A program made the position numbers and the translations under genes. From Acidimicrobiales bacterium (GTDB taxonomy: Bacteria; Actinomycetota; Acidimicrobiia; Acidimicrobiales; Ilumatobacteraceae), in the NCBI GenBank assembly GCA_030828465.1, contig JAURCL010000004.1:1-64000 (forward strand): a stretch of 64,000 nucleotides of DNA. The letters run 5' to 3'. The notes under the pieces are model-generated. The model was given only the letters and a program-made list of their open reading frames with translations. It was not told the DNA's origin and made no database searches. This document shows positions 44,163-53,183 of this stretch, piece by piece (position 1 is the stretch's first letter; each line of letters starts with the position of its first letter).

Positions 44163-44200
44163 TTGGTGAATAATGGTTGACATTGGTGAAGATTGGAGGC
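44163..44200 (+). promoter_or_regulatory. Four MraZ-type boxes at 10-bp spacing
   Basis: TGGTGAA (44164), TGGTTGA (44174), TGGTGAA (44184) and TGGAGGC (44194) each start 10 bp after the one before. In E. coli MraZ binds TGGGN repeats with this period in its own promoter. Here the second to fourth boxes overlap the -35 and the spacer of the dcw promoter. Confidence 0.65.
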
Positions 44201-44206
44201 CATACT
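44177..44206 (+). promoter_or_regulatory. Promoter of the dcw (division and cell wall) cluster
   Basis: TTGACA (44177-44182), an 18-nt spacer and CATACT (44201-44206) give a start at about 44213 and a leader of about 75 nt to mraZ. This is the clearest sigma-70-type promoter of the window. Nothing else was seen in the 280-nt stretch after the LplA-like gene. Confidence 0.7.
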
Positions 44207-44288
44207 TCTTGAGCCGTCGGGTCCGCCTCCCGGCGTGCGGCAGAGGCAGCCACCGAAAGCGGATGACAGGAAGGCGAGGACACGGAAG

Positions 44289-44714
44289 GTGTTCGTCGGG
44301 GTCTACGACCGCAGCATCGACGACAACGGTCGGCTCTCGCTTCCGTCGTCGTTTCGGGGCGACCTCGGCGATCGGTGCTACGCCACCCTCGATCCGCAGG
44401 GTTGCGTAACCCTGAGGACCGCCGCCGTGTTCGAGGCCGAGGCTGCCGAGGTGATCGACGCCGTGAAGCGCGATGAGGCCGCGCCCGGTGTCAGGCGGTC
44501 ACTCGCCACCAACACCACGTCCGTTGCCGTCGACAAGCAGGGTCGGCTGACCCTCGATGACAAAGCCCGCGAGTTCGCCGGGCTCACCGAGGCCGGCACG
44601 GCGATGATCGTCGGCAACCTCAACACGATCGAGCTCTGGCGCCCCTCCCGCTACGAGACCATCTCGGCCGAGGACGACTACGAGGTCGCCCCGCGGGTGT
44701 GGAGGGACGAGTGA
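44289..44714 (+). CDS. mraZ: Transcriptional regulator MraZ
   Basis: 141 residues, with two AbrB-like half-repeats: FVGVYDRSIDDNGRLSLPSSFR in the first half and AVDKQGRLTLDDKARE in the second, each with the DxxGR core. MraZ forms a ring of subunits that binds repeated TGG boxes and controls the dcw cluster. The four such boxes upstream (44163-44200) point to autoregulation. GTG 44289 has GAGGA at 44276-44280, 8 nt away, which is better than starts further upstream. The end overlaps rsmH by GTGA. Confidence 0.95.
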   Translation: MFVGVYDRSIDDNGRLSLPSSFRGDLGDRCYATLDPQGCVTLRTAAVFEAEAAEVIDAVKRDEAAPGVRRSLATNTTSVAVDKQGRLTLDDKAREFAGLTEAGTAMIVGNLNTIELWRPSRYETISAEDDYEVAPRVWRDE

Positions 44715-45664
44715 GCAGCGCCGAGCGTTTCGAGCATGAGCCGGTCATGCGCGAGGAGATCGTGGAGGTCTTCGCCGATGTGCCGCCGGGCGTCGTCCTC
44801 GATGCCACTCTCGGCGGGGGAGGACACGCCGAGGCGATCCTCGAATCTCGCGCCGACCTACAGGTCCTCGGCCTCGACCGCGATCGAGCCGCCTTGGAGG
44901 CGGCCGGAGCCCGCTTGGAGCGCTTCGGAAGCAGGTTCACCTCCGCGCACGCTCGGTTCGACGCGCTGCGCGAGGTGATGGACGAGCGAGAAGTGGGGGA
45001 GTTGAGCGGAGCGCTCTTCGACCTCGGTGTCTCAAGTCACCAGCTCGACAGCGCCGATCGCGGCTTCTCCTATCGGCATGACGGTCCGGTCGACATGCGT
45101 ATGGATGCCTCGGCGGAGTGGTCGGCCGACGACATCGTCAACGGATACGACGAGGCTCGCTTGGCCGATGTGATCGAGCGCCACGGCGACGAACGTTTCG
45201 CTCGGCGTATTGCCCGGGCGATCGTCGCCGCCCGCCCGATCGAACGCACCACCGACCTCGCGGCGGTGGTGACCGCGGCCATTCCCGCTCCGGCCCGACG
45301 CACTGGGGGGCATCCTGCCAAGCGGACCTTCCAGGCCATCCGCATCGAGGTGAACGGGGAACTCGACATCCTTCCCGAGGCGATCGATCAGGCCGTCGAC
45401 GCCGTGGCCCCCGGAGGTCGCGTCGCCGTGCTGACCTACCACTCCGGCGAGGACCGCATCGTCAAGAACCGGTTCCGAGCCGCCGTCGACCGCTGCCTGT
45501 GCCCACCTGAGTTGCCCTGCGTTTGCGGAGCCGTCCAGACGGTCCGTCTGGTGCGAGGACACCGCAAACGGCCCTCGGACACCGAGGTGTCTCGGAACCG
45601 CCGCGCCTCCTCGGCCCGGCTCCGAGTCGTGGAGCGGGTCGCCGCTGAGAGCGGGGAGCGCTGA
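44711..45664 (+). CDS. rsmH: 16S rRNA m4C1402 methyltransferase
   Basis: 317 residues. It methylates C1402 of 16S rRNA at N4, using SAM. FEHEPVMREEIVEV, LDATLGGGGHAEAIL (SAM-binding), LDRDRAAL, GALFDLGVSSHQLDSADRGFSYRHDGPVDMRMD and GGRVAVLTYHSGEDRIVK are all diagnostic for RsmH (MraW). GTG 44711 overlaps mraZ and the stop shares bases with the next ATG (TGATG). The usual second place in the dcw cluster. Confidence 0.97.
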   Translation: MSSAERFEHEPVMREEIVEVFADVPPGVVLDATLGGGGHAEAILESRADLQVLGLDRDRAALEAAGARLERFGSRFTSAHARFDALREVMDEREVGELSGALFDLGVSSHQLDSADRGFSYRHDGPVDMRMDASAEWSADDIVNGYDEARLADVIERHGDERFARRIARAIVAARPIERTTDLAAVVTAAIPAPARRTGGHPAKRTFQAIRIEVNGELDILPEAIDQAVDAVAPGGRVAVLTYHSGEDRIVKNRFRAAVDRCLCPPELPCVCGAVQTVRLVRGHRKRPSDTEVSRNRRASSARLRVVERVAAESGER

Positions 45665-46125
45665 TGGCGCTTCCGCTCATCGATCTGGCCCGGATCAAGC
45701 GGCCGCAGAGTCGACCGAAGCTGAGTCTCGTCCAAACGAGAGGGCGGGCCGCGCGGGTGATCATCATCGCCTTCACGGCCGCGGCACTCGGCATGGCGCT
45801 CATCGCCGTCCTCCACACGCAGATCGCGGCTCGCCAGTTCCAGATCGACCAGCTCGACCGTCGTATCGCGGCAGCGAACGAGGACTTCGACGCCCTTCGC
45901 AGTATCCGCGCTGAACTCCGGTCGCCGACCCGGCTCGACACCGAAGGGCGCCTCCTCGGCATGGAGCCCGCGTCCTCGAGTCGATTCCTGCCGATCGACC
46001 CGCAGGTCCTCGCCATCACGATCGCCCGCACCGGCATGTCCCCTGAGATCTCCCAGGCGCCCGACAATCTCGGACCGCTCGACCAGTTCCGACTGGTCAA
46101 GCGAGTGGGCGGCATGCAGCGATGA
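45664..46125 (+). CDS. ftsL: FtsL-like divisome membrane protein
   Basis: 153 residues. A short basic cytoplasmic N-terminus, one transmembrane helix (VIIIAFTAAALGMALIAVL, about residues 32-52), then a periplasm-side heptad-like coiled coil (QIAARQFQIDQLDRRIAAANEDFDALRSIRAEL) and a polar C-terminus. The size, topology and place between rsmH and ftsI identify FtsL by synteny; the sequence itself is poorly conserved in all bacteria. It would join FtsQ in activating FtsW-FtsI. ATG 45664 overlaps rsmH (TGATG) and the end overlaps ftsI (ATGA). Confidence 0.85.
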   Translation: MALPLIDLARIKRPQSRPKLSLVQTRGRAARVIIIAFTAAALGMALIAVLHTQIAARQFQIDQLDRRIAAANEDFDALRSIRAELRSPTRLDTEGRLLGMEPASSSRFLPIDPQVLAITIARTGMSPEISQAPDNLGPLDQFRLVKRVGGMQR

Positions 46126-48029
46126 GCCGGCGCACTCCGCCTCCTCCTGCGGTGCGGCGTCGCACTCCGACGGTCGCTCCGCGGAGCGGACCCAAGCGCA
46201 GGCCCGGCGTGACCGTTCCGTCGGGGCACCGCGCCCGTCGCCCCGCCGAGACGGGTCCGCGTCGGCGCAACGTGCGCACCGCGCGGCCGGCCGCCACGCT
46301 CACCGGCGGGGACGCACGTCGTCGCATGCGGTTCGTCACCCTCGCGATCTGCGGCCTTCTGCTGATCGTCGTCCTCAAGATCGTCGAACTCCAGACCGCC
46401 GGGGGAGCGTCGCTTCGAGCGGCTGCCACCGACCAGTGGACACGGACCGCCAATATCACCGCCGATCGGGGCACCATCTTCGACCGCAACGGCGAGGAGC
46501 TCGCCGTGTCCATCCCCGCCAGCACCATCAGCATCAATCCGAAGCTCATCGACGACCCATCGTCGACCCTCGCGGTGTTGACCTCGGTGCTCGGGCTCGA
46601 TGCGAGCGAGCAGGAGCGACTCTGGGGAGAAATGATCGCGAAGGAGCGCGGGTTCGTCTACGTGCGCCGGCAGGTCGACGACGCCCTCGGTGAGCAACTC
46701 GCCGAGCTCCGTCTCTCGGGGGTCAACGTCGACGCGGAACCGCGCAGGGTGCTTCCCGGCGGGGACACCGGACGATCGGTCATCGGACTCACCGACATCG
46801 ACGGCATCGGCATCGCCGGACTCGAGATGCAGTTCGACTCGATGCTCACCGGTGTCTCGGGGGAGCGTCAGCGCGAGGTCGCCCCGGGTGGTCGGTCGAT
46901 CCCGGGAAGTGAGGTCGTGATCTCCGCTCCCGTTCCCGGTGACGATTTGATCCTCACGATCGATCGTTCGATCCAGCACGCCTGCGAATCCGCGCTCACC
47001 GCCCAGGTGAACCAGATCGGCGCGAAGGCGGGCCAGTGCATCGTCATGGACACCGACACCGGTGATCTGCTCGCCATGGCGACGGTCAAGCGCGAGGTCG
47101 AGTCGGGAGAGGTGCGGATCACTTCGGGCAACTTGGCCGCGGTCGACTCGTACGAGCCGGGCTCGGTCGCCAAGGTCATCACCGTCGCCGCCGGTCTGAA
47201 CGAGGGTGCGGTCACCGAGGACTCGACGTTCATCGTCCCGTGGAGGCGCGAGTACGGCGAGGACCTCCTGAAGGACTCCCATGAGCACCCAGATGAGGAG
47301 ATGAGCGTCCGCCGGATCCTCGTCGAGTCGTCGAACATCGGCACGATCGACATCCAGCAGGCGACCGGTCGGCCAACCCACTGGGATTACATGAGGCTGT
47401 TCGGCCTCGGCTCCGTGTCAGCTCTCGGGTTCCCAGGCGAGTCGGCCGGAATCCTCCACCACTGGACCGAGTTGCAAGGGTCCGAGCAGGTGACCGTCAG
47501 CTACGGGCAGGGTGTGGCGAGTACGGGCATCCAGTTGGTTTCGGCCGTCAACGTGATCGCAAACGACGGTCTCTACGTCGCGCCCCGCTTGGTGCGCGCG
47601 ACCGTCGATCGGGGTGGCGCCATCGAGCCGACCTCGGCATCGGCCACCCACGAGGTCATCACCCCCGCGGTCGCTGAGACCGTGCAGTCGATGATGGTCG
47701 ACGTCATCTGCGCCGGCACCGGGTCGCGGGCCCGGGTCGACTCGTTCAATGTCGCCGGAAAGACCGGCACCGGATTGAAGGCGCAACCGAACGGCGGCTA
47801 CCTCGACGAGAACGGCCGCTACGCCTACTACTCGAGCTTCGTTGGGTTCTTCCCTGCTGAGGAACCGCAGATCACGGTGCTCATCAGCATCGACGAGCCG
47901 CCGGCGGGCACGATCAACCGCTTCGGAGGCACGGCGGCGGCGCCGGTGTTCTCGAGACTCGTGCCGACCGTTGCCCACGAACTCGGGATGCAGCCCCCCG
48001 ACACCCCGCCCACCTGCGAGCAGGCGTGA
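46122..48029 (+). CDS. ftsI: Division-specific transpeptidase (class B PBP, FtsI/PBP3)
   Basis: 635 residues. A long Arg/Pro/Thr-rich cytoplasmic N-terminus (about 65 residues), one membrane helix (FVTLAICGLLLIVVLKIVEL), a dimerisation domain with RGTIFDRNGEELAVS, and the transpeptidase with SVAK (SxxK, in YEPGSVAKVI), SSN (in VESSNIG) and KTGT (in AGKTGTGLK). It crosslinks septal peptidoglycan with FtsW. ATG 46122 overlaps ftsL by ATGA, and the end overlaps murE's GTG. No PASTA domain is seen. Confidence 0.95.
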   Translation: MSRRTPPPPAVRRRTPTVAPRSGPKRRPGVTVPSGHRARRPAETGPRRRNVRTARPAATLTGGDARRRMRFVTLAICGLLLIVVLKIVELQTAGGASLRAAATDQWTRTANITADRGTIFDRNGEELAVSIPASTISINPKLIDDPSSTLAVLTSVLGLDASEQERLWGEMIAKERGFVYVRRQVDDALGEQLAELRLSGVNVDAEPRRVLPGGDTGRSVIGLTDIDGIGIAGLEMQFDSMLTGVSGERQREVAPGGRSIPGSEVVISAPVPGDDLILTIDRSIQHACESALTAQVNQIGAKAGQCIVMDTDTGDLLAMATVKREVESGEVRITSGNLAAVDSYEPGSVAKVITVAAGLNEGAVTEDSTFIVPWRREYGEDLLKDSHEHPDEEMSVRRILVESSNIGTIDIQQATGRPTHWDYMRLFGLGSVSALGFPGESAGILHHWTELQGSEQVTVSYGQGVASTGIQLVSAVNVIANDGLYVAPRLVRATVDRGGAIEPTSASATHEVITPAVAETVQSMMVDVICAGTGSRARVDSFNVAGKTGTGLKAQPNGGYLDENGRYAYYSSFVGFFPAEEPQITVLISIDEPPAGTINRFGGTAAAPVFSRLVPTVAHELGMQPPDTPPTCEQA

Positions 48030-49477
48030 TCGCCATGGCGACCGGTCTCGGTCTCGACGCGGTCGCCGGACGGATCCCGTCCCGACTGCTCCTCACCGTG
48101 GAGACCGCGGGCCTCGCGCTCGACGCGGCCGCCGTCGTGGTCTCCGATGTGCATCACGATTCGCGGGAGGTCACCAAGGGCTGCCTCTTCGCCTGCCTCG
48201 TCGGCGCGCGTCACGACGGTCACGACCACGCGGCCGAGGCCGTCGAGCGTGGCGCTGTCGCCTTGCTGGTCGAGCGGCCCCTCGAGGTAGAGGTCCCCCA
48301 AATCGTGGTTAGCGACACGCGCGAGGCGATGGCGCACGCCTCGGTCGCCGTCCACGGCGATCCGGCGACGAGGCTGCTCATGGTCGGGATTACCGGCACG
48401 AACGGCAAGACGACGATCGCCCAACTCCTCGGTCAGATCCTGGTAGCCGCCGGACACGACGTCGAGGTGATCGGCACCTTGAGTGGGCCCCGGACCACTC
48501 CGGAGTCACCTGATCTCCAGCGGGGCCTCGCTCGTTCGGTCAGTGATGGCCGGACCGCCGTGGTGATGGAGGTCTCCTCGCACGCATTGGTGCTCGACCG
48601 GGTGACCGGTGTCCGGTTCGACCTCGCGGTGTTCACCAACCTCGGTCGTGATCATCTCGACCTGCACGGCACGACCGAGGAGTACTTCCGGGCGAAGGCC
48701 CGGCTCTTCTCCTCAGAGCTGTGCCAACGCGCTCTGGTCAACGCCGACGACATCCATGGCCGGCTGCTCCTCGACGGGGCGGAGGTGCCGACACAGGCGT
48801 ACGCCTCGGCCGAGGCGACCGACGTGCGCCTCGGCGTTACTTCCGTGTCGTTCACCTGGAGGGGGCATCGCGTCGATCTCCCGATGGGAGGGGCCGTCAA
48901 TGTGCTCAACGCCCTCGCCGTGCTCGACGCAGCAGTCCTTCTCGGCGTGGACGAGGCGGCGGCAGTCGCCGCCCTTCGCGGATGCGCGCCGGTGCCCGGC
49001 CGATTCGAGCCGGTGGCATCGACCGATCCCTCGGCCCCCCTCGTGGTGGTCGACTACGCCCACACCCCGGATGCGCTGACGAGGCTCATCCAGGGAGCGA
49101 GGGAGGCCGCCCCGACGGCTCGCTGCACCGTCGTCATCGGATGTGGAGGGGAACGCGACCGTGAGAAGCGTCCCGAAATGGGTCGTGCCGCTCTCGCCGC
49201 CGACCGCGCGGTACTGACCTCGGACAACCCGAGGGGTGAACGGCCCGAGGCGATCCTGTCGGACATGCTCTCGGGTATGTCGGAGTCTGAGCGTGCCGAC
49301 GTGGTGGTGGAGGTCGACCGCGAGTTGGCAATCCGACGCGCCATCGACGAGGCCGGTGCTGGTGAGATCGTGCTGATCGCCGGCAAGGGTCACGAGACGA
49401 CCCAGGAGAGCGCCGGCGGTCTCCGGCATTTCGACGACCGGGAGATCGCGCGCGCCGCGCTCGGGGTGGACGCATGA
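48026..49477 (+). CDS. murE: UDP-MurNAc-tripeptide ligase (MurE)
   Basis: 483 residues. It adds the third residue of the peptidoglycan stem peptide. GITGTNGKTTIAQLLG is the ATP loop; VSSHALVLDRV, FTNLGRDHLDLHGT and the C-terminal TSDNPRGERPEAIL follow. DNPR is the signature for meso-diaminopimelate, so the wall is most likely DAP-type. GTG 48026 overlaps the ftsI stop, which fixes the start; it overlaps mraY by ATGA. murF, which normally lies next, is not in the cluster. Confidence 0.96.
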   Translation: MIAMATGLGLDAVAGRIPSRLLLTVETAGLALDAAAVVVSDVHHDSREVTKGCLFACLVGARHDGHDHAAEAVERGAVALLVERPLEVEVPQIVVSDTREAMAHASVAVHGDPATRLLMVGITGTNGKTTIAQLLGQILVAAGHDVEVIGTLSGPRTTPESPDLQRGLARSVSDGRTAVVMEVSSHALVLDRVTGVRFDLAVFTNLGRDHLDLHGTTEEYFRAKARLFSSELCQRALVNADDIHGRLLLDGAEVPTQAYASAEATDVRLGVTSVSFTWRGHRVDLPMGGAVNVLNALAVLDAAVLLGVDEAAAVAALRGCAPVPGRFEPVASTDPSAPLVVVDYAHTPDALTRLIQGAREAAPTARCTVVIGCGGERDREKRPEMGRAALAADRAVLTSDNPRGERPEAILSDMLSGMSESERADVVVEVDRELAIRRAIDEAGAGEIVLIAGKGHETTQESAGGLRHFDDREIARAALGVDA

Positions 49478-50523
49478 TCGCGATCATGATCGCCGGAGCC
49501 GTGTCGGCGCTGGTGTCGCTCCTCGGAACGCGCTTCCTGATCGTCTTCTTCCAGGCGCGTGGACAGGGCCAACCGATCCTCGTGGAGGACGACCGGACCC
49601 TCGGACTCGAGCACCACATGCCGAAACAGGGCACCCCGACGATGGGGGGCCTCGCCATCATCGGCGCGGCGCTCATCGGCTGGATCGTCGCCCACGTGCG
49701 CGACCTTCCATTCTCCGACCAGGCGATGATCGTGTGGGTCGGTGTGCTCGCGATGGCCGCGATGGGGTTCGCCGACGACTGGATCAAGGTTCGCAAACGC
49801 CACAACCGAGGCATCTTCTGGAAGCAGAAGAACTACCTCACCATGTTGATGAGTTTCGGCATGGCGTGGTGGCTCGTCGCCTCGACCGGCATCTCCGAGA
49901 CGATCAGCCTGACGCGCGCCGGCGACCTCGGCTTCGAGGTTCCCCAGTTCGTGTGGATCGTGTGGGCGGGACTGCTCGTCTGGGCGACGACGAACGCCGT
50001 GAACGTGACCGACGGACTCGATGGCCTCGCCGGAGGCTCGGCCCTGATGGGGTTCGGTGCCTTCACCATCATCGGGTACTGGGCATTCAGGAACCCGGAC
50101 ATCTACGAGGTGGTCAACCCACTCGACATGGGGGTGCTCGCGGCCGCATTCGCCGGGGCGTGCCTCGGGTTCCTCTGGTGGAACGCGGCCCCGGCGCGAA
50201 TCTTCATGGGCGACGTCGGCGCGCTCGGGATCGGCTCGGCCCTGGCCTTCTCGGCGCTGACCATGAACACCCATCTCCTCCTCGTCCTCATCTGCGGGAT
50301 CAACGTGGTGGAGGCGGGTTCGGTGGCGGTGCAGATGGCGGTGTTCAAGGCATCGGGCCGTCGACGCCGGCTGTTCCGCATGTCACCGATCCATCACCAC
50401 TTCGAGCTCGGGGGATGGCCGGAGACCACAGTGATCATTCGGTTCTGGCTGTTGGCCGCCGTCTCGGTGGCCCTGGCGCTCGCGATCTTCATCGGCGACT
50501 TCACGAGGATCGCCGCCCGATGA
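49474..50523 (+). CDS. mraY: Phospho-MurNAc-pentapeptide transferase (MraY)
   Basis: 349 residues with about ten transmembrane segments. It makes lipid I from UDP-MurNAc-pentapeptide and undecaprenyl phosphate at the inner membrane face. PKQGTPTMGGLAIIGAAL, the FADDWIKVRKRHNRG motif with the DD pair, NVTDGLDGLAGG, the GDVGALGIGSALA stretch and the histidine cluster MSPIHHHFELGGWPE are those of MraY. The gene is joined to murE and murD by 4-nt overlaps. Confidence 0.97.
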   Translation: MIAIMIAGAVSALVSLLGTRFLIVFFQARGQGQPILVEDDRTLGLEHHMPKQGTPTMGGLAIIGAALIGWIVAHVRDLPFSDQAMIVWVGVLAMAAMGFADDWIKVRKRHNRGIFWKQKNYLTMLMSFGMAWWLVASTGISETISLTRAGDLGFEVPQFVWIVWAGLLVWATTNAVNVTDGLDGLAGGSALMGFGAFTIIGYWAFRNPDIYEVVNPLDMGVLAAAFAGACLGFLWWNAAPARIFMGDVGALGIGSALAFSALTMNTHLLLVLICGINVVEAGSVAVQMAVFKASGRRRRLFRMSPIHHHFELGGWPETTVIIRFWLLAAVSVALALAIFIGDFTRIAAR

Positions 50524-51872
50524 CGATCACATCCCTCGTCCACGGCCTCGGCATCGCTGGAGCGGCGACGGTGCGGGCGATGCAACGCCTCGGTCACCAA
50601 GTGGTTGTCACCGATGACGCCATCGACGACGCGAAGGTCGCGCAGGCCGCTCGGCTTGGTCTCGAGATCGAACAGCCGCCATCCGACCTCCACGGGTTTG
50701 TGCGCGCTTTCGATCTGATCTCGCCGGCTCCCGGGGTGGCCGAGTCGCATCCGCTCATCCGAGCGGCGAGAGCGGCGGACCGACGCGTCGCCAGCGAGAT
50801 CGAATTGGCTTGGATGTGGGAGCAGGAGCGCACCGGAGGGGCGCGTCCGATGGTCGCGGTCACCGGTACCGATGGGAAGACGACGACGGTCTCGATGATC
50901 ACCGCGATGCTCGAGTCGGCCGGCCGGAGGACCGTCGCCTGCGGCAACACCGACACCCCGCTCCTCGACGCCCTCGAGATGGACGTCGACGTGTACGTGG
51001 TGGAGTGCTCGAGTTTCCGACTCGCGTTCACCGAGGGCTTTCGCGCTGAGGCAGCGATCTGGCTCAACCTCGCACCCGACCATCTCAATTGGCACGACTC
51101 CATGGCCACCTACGAGGCGGCGAAGGCGCGGATCTTCAGTCAGCAGACCCCCGAGGACGTGTCGATCGGCAACATCGATGACCCGATCGTTCAGCGTCAC
51201 CTCGCCGATTCGCCGGGTCGATGTGTCTCGGTTGGGGAGAGTGGCGACTACCGGTTCGTCAAGGGTGCTCTGGTGTCACCGTCCGGCGTAATTATCGAAG
51301 CGGGGGACATGCGTCGCAGCCTTCCGCACGACATCTCAAATGGCCTCGCCGCAGCTGCCTCGGTGATCGAGACCGGTCTCGCCACCGTGTCCGAGGTGGC
51401 GGGAGCGCTTGCCGACTTCGAGGCGCCGGCGCATCGCATCTCGCTCGTCGGCCGGGTCGACGGAATCGACTGCTTCAACGACTCGAAGGCCACCACCCCG
51501 CACGCCGCCCTCGCCGCGATCCGCTCCTTCCCGAGTGTCGTGCTGATCGCCGGCGGGCGTAACAAGGACCTCGACCTCGGCGTACTCGCCGAAGCTGGCT
51601 CGCACATTCGCGGGGTCATCGCCATCGGTGAGGCCGCCGCCGAGATCGATGCGGTGTTCGCCGCCAGCGTTCCGGTGCGTCATGCCGGTTCGATGGAGTC
51701 CGCTGTTCGAGCGGCCGTCGACGAGGCCAACAAGGGTGATGTCGTTCTTCTCTCGCCGGCCTGCGCGAGTTTCGACTGGTATCCGGCCGGTGGATACGCC
51801 GCCCGGGGGGAGCACTTCGCTCGCGTGGTCGATGACCTCGCGCGGAGCGGAGCCATGGTGAAGGGAGCATGA
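50520..51872 (+). CDS. murD: UDP-MurNAc-L-alanine:D-glutamate ligase (MurD)
   Basis: 450 residues. The N-terminal domain starts SLVHGLGIAGAATVRAMQRLGHQVVVTDD; VAVTGTDGKTTTVSMI is the ATP loop (the common GTNGK is GTDGK); VVECSSFRLAF, NLAPDHLNWH and FNDSKATTPHAALAAIRS are typical of MurD, with LIAGGRNKDLDLGVLAE and LLSPACASFDWY near the end. It adds D-Glu to the stem peptide. ATG 50520 overlaps mraY by ATGA, which fixes the start. Confidence 0.94.
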   Translation: MTITSLVHGLGIAGAATVRAMQRLGHQVVVTDDAIDDAKVAQAARLGLEIEQPPSDLHGFVRAFDLISPAPGVAESHPLIRAARAADRRVASEIELAWMWEQERTGGARPMVAVTGTDGKTTTVSMITAMLESAGRRTVACGNTDTPLLDALEMDVDVYVVECSSFRLAFTEGFRAEAAIWLNLAPDHLNWHDSMATYEAAKARIFSQQTPEDVSIGNIDDPIVQRHLADSPGRCVSVGESGDYRFVKGALVSPSGVIIEAGDMRRSLPHDISNGLAAAASVIETGLATVSEVAGALADFEAPAHRISLVGRVDGIDCFNDSKATTPHAALAAIRSFPSVVLIAGGRNKDLDLGVLAEAGSHIRGVIAIGEAAAEIDAVFAASVPVRHAGSMESAVRAAVDEANKGDVVLLSPACASFDWYPAGGYAARGEHFARVVDDLARSGAMVKGA

Positions 51873-51873
51873 C

Positions 51874-53169
51874 ATGGGCCTCGCGCTGATCAAGGGGGAC
51901 GATCTCGCCCGACGACGCCGAGCGGCGATCGAGAAGGGGCGCGAGAGCGGCCGGGGCAGCCGGCGTCATCAGGATTCGCGCAGTCGGGAGGGGCTCGCGG
52001 GTGCGCTTCGACGTGAGCAACTCGACACGGCACCGCTCTCGTATTACGCGATCATGGTCGTCGTCGCCGTCCTCGTCCTCCTCGGATTGGTGATGCTCCT
52101 GTCGGCCTCGGCGGCCAAGAACGTGGGAGGCGACGCGTCGCCCTACTCAATGGTGCTGAAACAGGTGATGTGGACCGCACTCGGGATCCTCGGGATGCTC
52201 ATCGCGATGAGGGTGCCCTACCGATCGATCAGGCCGATCGCGCTCCCGGCCGCGATCCTCGGGTTCGCGTTGATGGGTCTCCCGTTCGTCGACGGCGTTG
52301 GCAAGGAGGTCAACGACGCGCGGTCGTGGGTGAACCTCGGGCCGATCGGGTTCCAACCCTCGGAGATCCTGAAGATCTTGGTGATCATCCTCGCGGCCGA
52401 CATGGTCGCCCGACGCGAGCGGTCGGTCGGTGACTGGAGGGTGATGGCGGTCCCGGTCGCCGGACTCGGTGGCCTCGCCTCCGCGGCCTGCATGGCCCAA
52501 GGTGACGTCGGTTCGGCCGTCGTGCTCATGGCCGTCGTGATGGCCATGCTGCTCTTCTCTGGAGCTCCGCTGCGCCACATCGGGGCGATCGCCGGTGCCA
52601 GCGCCTTCGTGCTCCTACTGGTCATCGTCGCCACGCCGAGGCGCTTCAACCGATTTGTCGCCTTCCTCGACGTGGAGGGAAACAAGGACTACCTCGCCTA
52701 TCAGTCCTGGCAGGGTCTGCTGTCGATCGCCAATGGCGGTCTGACGGGATCGGGTATCGGAGGGAGCCGGTCGAAGCTCGGCTACCTCCCACTCGCGCAC
52801 AGTGATTTCATCTTCGCCATCGTCGCCGACGAGCTGGGCATCGTCGGATCGATCGCGGTCATCGGCGGGTTCGGCATGCTCGTCTGGTTCGGGATCCAGG
52901 CGGCGCTCGCGGCCCCGGACCGGTTCGGGCAGATGCTCGCCGCGGGAATCGCGTCATGGTTCGGACTGCAGACGTTGGTGAACGTCGGCGGAGTCGTCGC
53001 GATCATGCCGGTGACTGGCATCACCCTTCCGTTCTTCTCCTACGGCGGCTCGTCGATGTCGACCTCGCTCGTCGCCGCCGGTTTGTTGCTCAATGTGGCG
53101 CGTCGCGGCGTGTCGGAACGCTCGGCGGTCTCGGCGCCCGCGCGGCGTCGCACCACGAAAGCGCGCTGA
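51874..53169 (+). CDS. ftsW: SEDS-family peptidoglycan polymerase (FtsW)
   Basis: 431 residues. A 50-residue basic cytoplasmic N-terminus, then about ten transmembrane segments and a basic tail (RRTTKAR). VNDARSWVNLGPIGFQPSEILKI is the signature with the catalytic Asp (EVNDARSW corresponds to the SEDS Asp-containing loop region), and NGGLTGSGIGGSRSKLGYLPLAHSDFIFAIVADELG and LPFFSYGGSSM are further SEDS motifs. It polymerises septal glycan in partnership with FtsI. It starts one base after the murD stop and is followed by murG after 14 nt. Confidence 0.96.
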   Translation: MGLALIKGDDLARRRRAAIEKGRESGRGSRRHQDSRSREGLAGALRREQLDTAPLSYYAIMVVVAVLVLLGLVMLLSASAAKNVGGDASPYSMVLKQVMWTALGILGMLIAMRVPYRSIRPIALPAAILGFALMGLPFVDGVGKEVNDARSWVNLGPIGFQPSEILKILVIILAADMVARRERSVGDWRVMAVPVAGLGGLASAACMAQGDVGSAVVLMAVVMAMLLFSGAPLRHIGAIAGASAFVLLLVIVATPRRFNRFVAFLDVEGNKDYLAYQSWQGLLSIANGGLTGSGIGGSRSKLGYLPLAHSDFIFAIVADELGIVGSIAVIGGFGMLVWFGIQAALAAPDRFGQMLAAGIASWFGLQTLVNVGGVVAIMPVTGITLPFFSYGGSSMSTSLVAAGLLLNVARRGVSERSAVSAPARRRTTKAR

Positions 53170-53183
53170 GGAACGGACGCGTC

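Noticed and set aside
45462-47381. 639-codon open frame on the minus strand inside ftsI
   Set aside because: It is a shadow of high-G+C third positions; the plus strand has unmistakable FtsL and FtsI with motifs and overlaps.
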